DNA of 36,500 bases, taken from positions 1 through 36,500 of the forward strand of contig JAVETB010000021.1 in the NCBI GenBank assembly GCA_034006265.1. The letters are read 5' to 3'. Made by a program: the position numbers and the translations under genes. Below are positions 8,300 to 15,312 of this stretch, in pieces; position 1 is the first letter of the stretch; each line of letters starts with the position of its first letter. The stretch is from Syntrophus sp034006265 (lineage in GTDB: Bacteria > Desulfobacterota > Syntrophia > Syntrophales > Syntrophaceae). Below the pieces are notes generated by a model. It was not told where the DNA came from, did no database searches, and worked only from the letters and a program-made list of their open reading frames with translations.

Positions 8300-8325
8300 G
8301 GCGTGTGTTTTTCACACGCCTTTTT
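8300..8325 (+). terminator. Rho-independent terminator of the tRNA unit
   Basis: An 8-bp perfect stem GGCGTGTG/CACACGCC (8300-8307 and 8313-8320) with a TTTTT loop is followed by TTTTT at 8321-8325. It lies 17 bases after tRNA-Cys. Confidence 0.92.
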
Positions 8326-8638
8326 ATTTATGAACGCCTTTCTTGAAGCCTCCAGGTCGCCCCCCCCTTCGTCAACTCACCCCGATTGTCCTGAGCCCGG
8401 TTCTACTTTCCCGAAATCCATCGGAACTGTTTAGCCGTCTCCAAGCGGAAGCATCTTCCCTGCAGGGCTCCGAGAGGATCCCGCAGCTTTAGAATTTCCG
8501 CAATGCCACCGGGTGGACCGGGTACCATTCATGAACGGGGAAACAATGCCGTTTGACAATATCGACAAGAGAAAGTAATTAGAAATCCTGTGACAGTCAG
8601 GCAGGAATTCGGTTTGTCCCGTGGGAAAGGAGCAGGCA
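8326..8638 (+). promoter_or_regulatory. Non-coding stretch before pepA with weak candidate promoter
   Basis: No credible gene is seen in this stretch of about 310 bases. A -35 TTGACA at 8553-8558 and a possible -10 AGTAAT at 8574-8579 (four of six, 15-base spacer) could drive pepA. The spacing is short and the -10 poor, so this is tentative. An AAGGAG ribosome site lies just before the pepA ATG. Confidence 0.35.
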
Positions 8639-10156
8639 ATGGAGATTGTGGTCAAGTCGGGTAAAATATCCGAGACGGGTAGCGACGTGTTCGCGCTGAC
8701 TTTTTTTGACGGTGAGGAAAGGCTGAGCGGAGTGGCGAAAGATCTTGATGAGATGTACGCCGGCAGGATCGATCGCATGATCCGGGAAGGAGATTTCCAG
8801 GGGCGGCTCCATCAGGTTTCCCTGCTGTATCCAGGCGGGGAACCGCCGATTCGAAGAATCCTTCTTCTGGGATTGGGGGAGAAAAAGGCCTTTGATCTGG
8901 AACGGCTGCGCGGGGCGTTTGCCAAGGCGGCCCAGTATCTCCGCGGCATCAATATAAAAACGATGACGTCCTTTGTGGATTTTAAAAAATGGTCCGGTGA
9001 ACGTTTTTCTTTCGAAGAGCTTACCGAGGCCATTGTTGAAGGAGTTCTTCTGGGCCTTTATCAGTTTACGCCTTTCAAGACCCTGGAGCGGGATCAGATC
9101 AAGGAATTCGAAGTGCTCACGCTCGTCGAGGAACACAAGAAAAATCTTCCCGCTGTACGGAAAGCGGCCCAGCAAGCCGAAAGGATTGCTGGGGCCGTCT
9201 CCTTTGCCCGCGATCTGGTTTCCGCTCCGGCAAACGAGATGACGCCGGGAATCCTGGCTGACAAAGCCGTTGAAATGGCCATGTCCCGCCCCAGGATCAA
9301 GGCGGAGGTTCTTGATGAGCAACAGATGGAGGAAGCGGGAATGCATGCGCATCTTGCCGTTGCCAGGGGTAGTCATGAGCCGCCCCGCTTCATCATCCTC
9401 ACGTATAAAGGGGCGGAGGGGCTGAAGGAAACGATCGTCCTGGTTGGAAAGGGAATCACCTTTGACAGCGGCGGCATCAGCCTGAAACCCGCTGAAAATA
9501 TGGGTGAGATGAAATCGGACATGGCTGGAGCCGCCGCGGTGATTGCTGCAGTCCGGGCGGCGGCGGACCTGGAATTGCCGGTTCATATCGTCGCTCTGGT
9601 CCCCGCCACCGAGAATCTTCCCGGTGGGCGGGCCTACCGGCCCGGTGATGTCCTGAAATCCCTTTCGGGAAAGACGATAGAGGTGATCTCCACCGATGCG
9701 GAAGGGCGCTTGATCCTGGCCGATGCCCTTGCCTACGCCGGAAGGTATCAGCCCGGGGCGATCGTGGATTTGGCTACGCTGACGGGAGCCTGCGTCGTCG
9801 CCCTGGGGAAAGTGGCCATCGGAATGTTCGGGACGGATTTCGCCCTGAAGAGGGAACTGGCCGCTGCGGGAGAAGCCACGGGTGAACGGGTATGGGAATT
9901 GCCGCTCTGGGATGACTACCTGGAACTGATCAAGAGCGACATCGCCGATTACAAAAATACAGGCGGACGCTATGGCGGCGCCATTACCGCGGCCATGTTC
10001 CTCAGCCGGTTTGCCGGGGATTACCCCTGGGTGCATCTTGATATCGCCGGTCCCGCCTGGCTTGACAAAGGCCGGCCCTACGTCCCGAAAGGGGCATCCG
10101 GCGTCGGCGTCCGTCTTCTGATTTCATGGCTGAGGAACCGGAAGGGAACCTGTTGA
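8639..10156 (+). CDS. pepA: Leucyl aminopeptidase (M17 family)
   Basis: Cytosolic di-metal aminopeptidase releasing N-terminal residues from peptides; a homohexamer in known members. The product is 505 residues. The C-terminal catalytic half has GKGITFDSGGISLKP with metal ligands K271 and D276, and the family signature in the form STDAEGRL at residues 351-358 (usual form NTDAEGRL), with ligands D353 and E355. ATG 8639 was chosen over the in-frame GTG at 8621 because AAGGAG lies 8 bases upstream of the ATG. The following genes encode peptide-importer ATPases, so peptide use is a plausible common theme. In some bacteria PepA also binds DNA; nothing here tests that. Confidence 0.95.
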   Translation: MEIVVKSGKISETGSDVFALTFFDGEERLSGVAKDLDEMYAGRIDRMIREGDFQGRLHQVSLLYPGGEPPIRRILLLGLGEKKAFDLERLRGAFAKAAQYLRGINIKTMTSFVDFKKWSGERFSFEELTEAIVEGVLLGLYQFTPFKTLERDQIKEFEVLTLVEEHKKNLPAVRKAAQQAERIAGAVSFARDLVSAPANEMTPGILADKAVEMAMSRPRIKAEVLDEQQMEEAGMHAHLAVARGSHEPPRFIILTYKGAEGLKETIVLVGKGITFDSGGISLKPAENMGEMKSDMAGAAAVIAAVRAAADLELPVHIVALVPATENLPGGRAYRPGDVLKSLSGKTIEVISTDAEGRLILADALAYAGRYQPGAIVDLATLTGACVVALGKVAIGMFGTDFALKRELAAAGEATGERVWELPLWDDYLELIKSDIADYKNTGGRYGGAITAAMFLSRFAGDYPWVHLDIAGPAWLDKGRPYVPKGASGVGVRLLISWLRNRKGTC

Positions 10157-10181
10157 TGCTCCTTCTTCCGGAGAAGACAGA

Positions 10182-10204
10182 CCGCCCTTCGGGGGCGGGC
10201 TTTT
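10182..10204 (+). terminator. Probable terminator after pepA
   Basis: Stem CCGCCC/GGGCGG (10182-10187 and 10193-10198) with loop TTCGG and a short GCTTTT tail lies 25 bases after the pepA stop. The tail has only four T, so termination may be partial and the ABC genes could be read through. Confidence 0.6.
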
Positions 10205-10240
10205 AACGATGTACGGGAAAGGAAGAGGCGGAGACAGGGC

Positions 10241-11281
10241 ATGTCCCAGCTTTTAAAGGTTGAACATCTGTCTGCAGTCTTTGAAACCTCCCAGGGGGTC
10301 ATTCGAGCGGTCGATGGGGCGGACCTGGAACTTCAAAATGGGGAAACGCTCGGCATCGTAGGAGAATCGGGATGCGGCAAGAGCGCCCTGGCTCTGTCGA
10401 TCATGCGTCTTCTTCCTTCGCCTCCCGGAAGAATCGTTTCCGGTTCGGTGCTTTTTGCCGGGCGCGACCTTCTGCTTCTCGGCAGTGAGGAAATGCGCCG
10501 GGTCCGTGGACGGGACATCAGCATGATTTTCCAGGAGCCGATGACGTCGCTGAATCCCGTCCTCCGGGTTGGCGATCAGATTGCCGAAGTAACGCGTCTT
10601 CACCGTCAGGAGAGCAAAAGGGAATCGCAGGATCATGCCGTGGAAATGCTGCACCTGGTGGGAATTCCCGATCCGGAAAAGCGCGTCCGGGACTATCCTC
10701 ACCAATTAAGCGGGGGAATGCGGCAGCGGGTCATGATTGCCATGGCCATGGCTTGCAATCCCCGGATGCTGATCGCCGATGAGCCGACAACGGCCCTTGA
10801 TGTGACGATTCAGGCCCAGATTCTTGATCTTATCGAACGTCTGAAATCGGAAAACGAAATGTCCGTTATTTTAATTACCCATAATTTGGGTATTGTCGCC
10901 GACACGGCACAGCAGGCTGTTGTCATGTATGCGGGATGGGTGGTTGAAAAGGCGCCGGTCAGGGAGCTGTTTTCTTCTCCCCTGCATCCCTACACGAAAG
11001 GGCTGATGCGCTCCCTGCCCAGACCGGAAAGGGATTACGATCGATCCGCCTTACTCCCCGTCATTCCCGGTGGGGTCCCGGATCTCTACCTTCTTCCGCC
11101 GGGATGCCGTTTCCAGGATCGGTGCGGGCGGGTCATGAAGCTCTGCCGGCAGAGTGAACCGGACCTGCTGGAGGTGAGTCCCGGCCATGCCGTCCGCTGC
11201 TGGCTGTATCATCAGGAAACGCGGGCTGACCAGCCGGCGGATCGGCGGAAAGGGCTGAGACCGGATACACAGCAGGACTGA
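10241..11281 (+). CDS. Oligopeptide/dipeptide ABC transporter ATP-binding protein (DppD/OppD type)
   Basis: Cytoplasmic ATPase subunit of a peptide importer, 346 residues. Walker A is GESGCGKS (41-48), the ABC signature is LSGGMRQR (from L156), and Walker B is LIADEP with D180 and E181. The C-terminal extension typical of peptide importers is present: HPYTKGL, then four cysteines in GCRFQDRC...KLC...VRCW. In DppD-type proteins such a tail can hold an iron-sulfur cluster; here that is inference from the cysteine pattern. The partner ATPase gene follows 12 bases later. No permease or substrate-binding genes lie in the window, so the substrate is unknown, and dipeptide versus nickel or other solute cannot be separated. 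Confidence 0.9.
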   Translation: MSQLLKVEHLSAVFETSQGVIRAVDGADLELQNGETLGIVGESGCGKSALALSIMRLLPSPPGRIVSGSVLFAGRDLLLLGSEEMRRVRGRDISMIFQEPMTSLNPVLRVGDQIAEVTRLHRQESKRESQDHAVEMLHLVGIPDPEKRVRDYPHQLSGGMRQRVMIAMAMACNPRMLIADEPTTALDVTIQAQILDLIERLKSENEMSVILITHNLGIVADTAQQAVVMYAGWVVEKAPVRELFSSPLHPYTKGLMRSLPRPERDYDRSALLPVIPGGVPDLYLLPPGCRFQDRCGRVMKLCRQSEPDLLEVSPGHAVRCWLYHQETRADQPADRRKGLRPDTQQD

Positions 11282-11293
11282 ACGGCCATTATC

Positions 11294-12331
11294 ATGGATA
11301 ACAGAAATCCGTCTGGACATTCGAATAAAGGGGAGGTGCTGCTTGAAGTCATCAGGGCCAAGAAGATCTTTACCGTCCAGCGGGAGATTTTCAGCCGGGA
11401 ACCGATCAGTATCCACGCCCTCAACGGAGTGAGCCTGACGCTCTTCAGGGGGGAGACGTTGGGGCTGGTTGGTGAAAGCGGTTGCGGCAAGTCAACCCTG
11501 GGACGGCTGATCATGCATCTGGAAAAGCCGACCGAAGGCAGGATCTTGTTTGGCGGACAGGACATCCTCGCCTATGACCGGCAGGAATTGAAGGGTTATT
11601 TTCGCAGAGTTCAGCTGATCTTTCAAGACCCTCAGGCCTCGCTCAATCCACGCAAAACCGCCGGGGACGCCATAGGAGAACCGCTGCTTATTCACCACGT
11701 CATCCCCAGGGCGGAAATCCGGAGGCGGGTTTCAGAACTGCTTGAAACGGTGGGATTGGCGAAGGATTCCCTAGACCGCTATCCGCATGAATTCAGCGGG
11801 GGACAGCGTCAACGGATCGGCATAGCCAGGGCCCTTGCCCTGCAGCCGGAGTTGATCATCGCCGATGAACCCGTGTCAGCCCTCGATGTATCCGTGCAGG
11901 CCCAGATATTGAACCTTCTGAAGCAACTTCAGCAGTCCTTTGGCTTGACGTATCTCTTTATCACGCATGATCTCGCCGTCGTCCGGCACATGAGCGACAG
12001 GATTGCCGTCATGTATCTGGGGCGAATGGTCGAGTTGGCGGAAAACCGGGAACTCTACAGCCGTCCGCTCCACCCGTACACGCGGGTTCTTTTTGCCGCC
12101 ATTCCGGGACTGTATCCGGGAAAGCCCGATCGGCGGATCCTTCGGGAGGACCCAACTGACCGATTCAGATCGTCTGCGGGCTGTCCCTTTTATCCGAGAT
12201 GCCCTGAACGCATCGACCCCTGCAAGGATTCGAATCCGGAACTGCGTGAGCGGCTTCCCGGGCATTTTGTGGCCTGTCATTTAGACATTGGAAGCACCCT
12301 GTTCAATGAGGAGGAAAAGGAGCTTTGCTGA
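11294..12331 (+). CDS. Oligopeptide/dipeptide ABC transporter ATP-binding protein (DppF/OppF type)
   Basis: Second ATPase of the peptide importer, 345 residues, expected to pair with the preceding protein as a heterodimer. Walker A is GESGCGKST (60-68), the signature FSGGQRQR begins at F167, and Walker B is LIIADEP with D191 and E192, followed by the D-loop SALDV. The oligopeptide-transporter C-terminal region is present (HPYTRVLFAAIP; GCPFYPRCPERIDPC; FVACHL) with conserved cysteines. It is separated from the DppD-like gene by 12 bases and overlapped by the start of the hydrolase gene by 7 bases, so the three form one unit. Confidence 0.9.
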   Translation: MDNRNPSGHSNKGEVLLEVIRAKKIFTVQREIFSREPISIHALNGVSLTLFRGETLGLVGESGCGKSTLGRLIMHLEKPTEGRILFGGQDILAYDRQELKGYFRRVQLIFQDPQASLNPRKTAGDAIGEPLLIHHVIPRAEIRRRVSELLETVGLAKDSLDRYPHEFSGGQRQRIGIARALALQPELIIADEPVSALDVSVQAQILNLLKQLQQSFGLTYLFITHDLAVVRHMSDRIAVMYLGRMVELAENRELYSRPLHPYTRVLFAAIPGLYPGKPDRRILREDPTDRFRSSAGCPFYPRCPERIDPCKDSNPELRERLPGHFVACHLDIGSTLFNEEEKELC

Positions 12332-12948
12332 AAGAGGACATCGTTTTTTTCCCGTCAGGAAATTTGCAGTTGGAAGGTTCCTATGCTGAAAATGCCGGAG
12401 ACAGGGGGGGCGTGGTTTGTCATCCCCACCCGCAGATGGGAGGTTCCATGGACAACAATGTTGTGGAATCCCTGGTTACGGCCTTGTATGTTAAGGGTTA
12501 TTCGACTCTGAGATTCAATTTCCGCGGTGTGGGCCGAAGCGAAGGGGTTTACGGCAACGGGATCGGAGAACAGGCGGATATCGGGGGGGCCGTATCCTGG
12601 ATGAGGAACAAGGGGAAAGGCGATATTCTACCAGCTGGATATTCCTTTGGCGCCTGGGTCGGAGCGAAATGGCTGGCCAACCATGACGGCGTACGCCCCG
12701 CCGTGCTCATTGCACCCCCCATCAATCTGATGGATTTTGATTTTTTCTCCCTTGCCGGCAAGATAGGACTAGTGGTCTGTGGCGGAAGGGACCCGTTCTG
12801 CGCCCATGAGCGGATGGGGGATATGGCACGCCGTATAAACTGTCGCTTTGAGCTTATTCATGACGCGGACCACTTCTTTTTTGGCGACGAATCGAAGCTG
12901 ATCGCTGTTTTGAATGACTTTCTGAACCACGAAGGTGATAAAAAATAG
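12325..12948 (+). CDS. Alpha/beta hydrolase (COG2945-like)
   Basis: A 207-residue soluble alpha/beta hydrolase. An HPHPQMGGSMDNNVV opening is typical of the COG2945 group. The nucleophile elbow GYSFG has S107, the acid is D156 in GGRDPFC, and the base is H183 in DADHFF, so a full Ser-Asp-His triad is visible. The start is TTG at 12325, supported by GAGGAGG about 10 bases upstream; it overlaps the preceding ATPase gene by 7 bases. The substrate is unknown. Esterase or peptidase-like activity is possible, and co-transcription with a peptide importer is only suggestive. Confidence 0.85.
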   Translation: MLKEDIVFFPSGNLQLEGSYAENAGDRGGVVCHPHPQMGGSMDNNVVESLVTALYVKGYSTLRFNFRGVGRSEGVYGNGIGEQADIGGAVSWMRNKGKGDILPAGYSFGAWVGAKWLANHDGVRPAVLIAPPINLMDFDFFSLAGKIGLVVCGGRDPFCAHERMGDMARRINCRFELIHDADHFFFGDESKLIAVLNDFLNHEGDKK

Positions 12949-13123
12949 CGAATGAGGAGAAATGCTTCATTTCCTCGGACAGGTCCGACCTCCCGCAAAG
13001 CAGAAGTCCCTTAAATTGTAACGTTCTGAATTGCCTTGATCCTCTCATACCGCTGGGAACGGATGAATGACCCAAATCGATCCGCCTTTCAGGCCGGCCC
13101 TGGATCGGCGCCCCCTGAAAATA

Positions 13124-13140
13124 CTGGAATTATTATTGCA
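13124..13140 (+). promoter_or_regulatory. Candidate sigma-54 promoter for the PilZ/kinase operon
   Basis: CTGGAATTATTATTGCA has the invariant GG (13126-13127) and GC (13138-13139) exactly 10 bases apart and a perfect TTGCA at -12. The -24 box is TGGAA rather than TGGCA. The predicted start near 13151 gives a leader of about 70 bases before the PilZ gene. The stretch 12949-13221 holds no other gene. A small interrupted hairpin at 12954-12976 follows the hydrolase gene but has no T-run. Confidence 0.5.
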
Positions 13141-13221
13141 AGTCTTCAGGGGAATCATAACTATTCCAATCACCATTTTTACATAGTAATGACAATCGCC
13201 TTAAAAATTTGCCGGAGACAC

Positions 13222-15306
13222 ATGAATATGACTGAAAGCGTTCGGGAGAGAAGCATCTGTAATAATAACCCCTTATGTGACAGCCGTTTGCAGGTCGAAG
13301 AAATGGGACCAGCCTGGCTATTCAGACATAACAACCTGATCCGGGGCGTGATGTCCGGAGAATACATCAAGAAGCAGAAGCTGACCAATATTATCAACCA
13401 CATTCACTTCAAAGGGGATCCACTCTATGCGCTCCTGAAGCATCCCCAGTACAATGAAGAGATTCTGGTTAAGGTTCATCCCGAGCCCTGCCTCGGTGAC
13501 GAACTGGTATGCCACTGGGATCCGGAATACGAAGGATACCGGCTGGAGAGATATCATTTTGAATATCTGGTCATCAACCATGATCAGTCCATCATCCTTG
13601 CCCAACCGAGGAAGCTCACCGCCAATGACGGCGGATTAACGATGCAGCTTCCCGACTCCAGTCCCATCACCAGCAAACGGCAGGTTCCGCGCTTTCAATG
13701 CCATCAGATCAAGGTCGAATTGATGCAAAACGGCTTTCAGGCTACGGGCGAGCTGGTTGATTTCAGTGCCCATGCCTTTCGCCTCCGCCTCAAGACGGGA
13801 CTGTCGGCCCTGTTTTATTGGTTCAAGAGCGATGTGCCAGCCAGCATCCGGCTGTTCAACGAACACGGCGTCTTCTACTCGGCAAGCTGCCGCCATATCT
13901 ACCAGCAGCAAAGCGTTGCCGGTGTTGAAATTGTCGTCAGTCCCATTCAAGCTGAGGATGAAGAGCACGAAGAGAGGGTGATAAGGAATCACCGCAAACA
14001 GAAATTACCATCCATTTCGGCCATCTTCGAGCATCCCTTCATGGGCAAAACCTTCCAGCGCAAAATTATCGACATCTCCACCTCGGGTTTCGCCATCAGC
14101 GACAAGTCCGATGCGGCTGTTCTGATTCCGGGATTGATCATTCCGAAAATGACGATCAGTTACGCCGGGCTTTTGAAAATTCACTGCAAGGCGCAGGTTA
14201 TTTACCGCAAGGACGAATCATCGGTCCGTTTCGGGGTAGCCATACTGGACATGGGGATTGAGGACTACAATAAATTGAATCAGCTGTTGAACAATTTCCC
14301 CACAGACGATGAAGACATGATCAACGAGGTGGATACGGAACAGCTCTGGGATCTGCTGTTTGACAGCAATTTCATCTATCCCGCAAAATACCAGCATATC
14401 CAGGCATTCCGTGAGAATTTTCAGGATACTTACAGGAAGCTCTACAGTGACTGTCCTGCTATCGCCAAGCATTTCACCTATCAGAAGGATGGGCGGATCT
14501 ACAGCCATATCTCTCTGCTCCGGGCCTATGAAAAAGCCTGGATGGTGCACCACCATGCCGCAAGGGCGATGGACGGAAGCCCGACGGGCCTGATCGTTCT
14601 GAAGCAGATGATCTCCTACCTGTACGATCTGAGGCGCTACCCGTCGGCCATGCTCGACTATTTCATCTGTTATTTCCGCCCTGGAAATAAGTTTACCGAT
14701 AGGATATACACGGGTTTTGCAAAAGGAAAATTCAATCCCCGGGTCTGCTCCCTCGATCTTTTCTCCTACATCACCCATTCGGTCAGCGATGTGACGTTGC
14801 AGATGCCCGCCGGCTGGTCCGTACGGGAATGCTGCAAGTCCGATCTGTGGGAACTGGAGCAGTTTTACATGCACCATTCCGGCGGAATGCTCTGCGATGT
14901 GCTGGATATGAAGAATCACAAGCAGCATTCCCTAGAAAACATCTATGCGCAGCAGGGTTTGCACAGAAAATGGCAGGCCATGGCATTGCATTATTCCGGT
15001 GAGCTTAAGGCTGTGATCATCAAGGAGGAGTCCGATGTGGCCATCAATCTGTCGGACCTTCTCAACGGCTTCAAAGTGTTTGTCATCGATCCTGAGACTC
15101 CGATGGATGCGATCCTGGCGGCCGTTGAGAACATTACCAGGGTGAAATCGACGGAATCATATCCCTTGCTTATTTATCCGGCGGATTATACAAAGGGCAA
15201 AGACGTGAATGCTGAAAAAGATTACATCATGTGGATCCTCAATGCACAGTATGCCAATGAATTTATCGAATATATCATGAAAAGATTCCGGATGATCATT
15301 ACCTAG
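13222..15306 (+). CDS. Tandem PilZ-domain protein with C-terminal acyltransferase-like region
   Basis: A large cytoplasmic protein, 694 residues from ATG 13222 (GGAG 4-10 bases before the paired ATGs at 13222 and 13228). The frame stays open upstream to a TTG at 13036, but that leader looks non-coding. The N-terminal 150 residues are unassigned. PilZ domain 1 starts with the c-di-GMP motif RQVPR (R153/R157), but its second motif reads DFSAHA (D180), lacking the usual final Gly. PilZ domain 2 (about 245-350) has the canonical DISTSG (D284-G289) but a degenerate arginine motif. The C-terminal part (about 370-694) resembles a GNAT-type fold in its strand pattern; this is weak. The hybrid kinase gene starts 6 bases later. 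A c-di-GMP-responsive role is inferred from the PilZ motifs. Confidence 0.78.
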   Translation: MNMTESVRERSICNNNPLCDSRLQVEEMGPAWLFRHNNLIRGVMSGEYIKKQKLTNIINHIHFKGDPLYALLKHPQYNEEILVKVHPEPCLGDELVCHWDPEYEGYRLERYHFEYLVINHDQSIILAQPRKLTANDGGLTMQLPDSSPITSKRQVPRFQCHQIKVELMQNGFQATGELVDFSAHAFRLRLKTGLSALFYWFKSDVPASIRLFNEHGVFYSASCRHIYQQQSVAGVEIVVSPIQAEDEEHEERVIRNHRKQKLPSISAIFEHPFMGKTFQRKIIDISTSGFAISDKSDAAVLIPGLIIPKMTISYAGLLKIHCKAQVIYRKDESSVRFGVAILDMGIEDYNKLNQLLNNFPTDDEDMINEVDTEQLWDLLFDSNFIYPAKYQHIQAFRENFQDTYRKLYSDCPAIAKHFTYQKDGRIYSHISLLRAYEKAWMVHHHAARAMDGSPTGLIVLKQMISYLYDLRRYPSAMLDYFICYFRPGNKFTDRIYTGFAKGKFNPRVCSLDLFSYITHSVSDVTLQMPAGWSVRECCKSDLWELEQFYMHHSGGMLCDVLDMKNHKQHSLENIYAQQGLHRKWQAMALHYSGELKAVIIKEESDVAINLSDLLNGFKVFVIDPETPMDAILAAVENITRVKSTESYPLLIYPADYTKGKDVNAEKDYIMWILNAQYANEFIEYIMKRFRMIIT

Positions 15307-15312
15307 GAACCG

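Noticed and set aside
8597..10036. 479-codon minus-strand open frame opposite pepA
   Set aside because: Antisense shadow of a clearly recognised aminopeptidase gene; no domain motifs or ribosome site.
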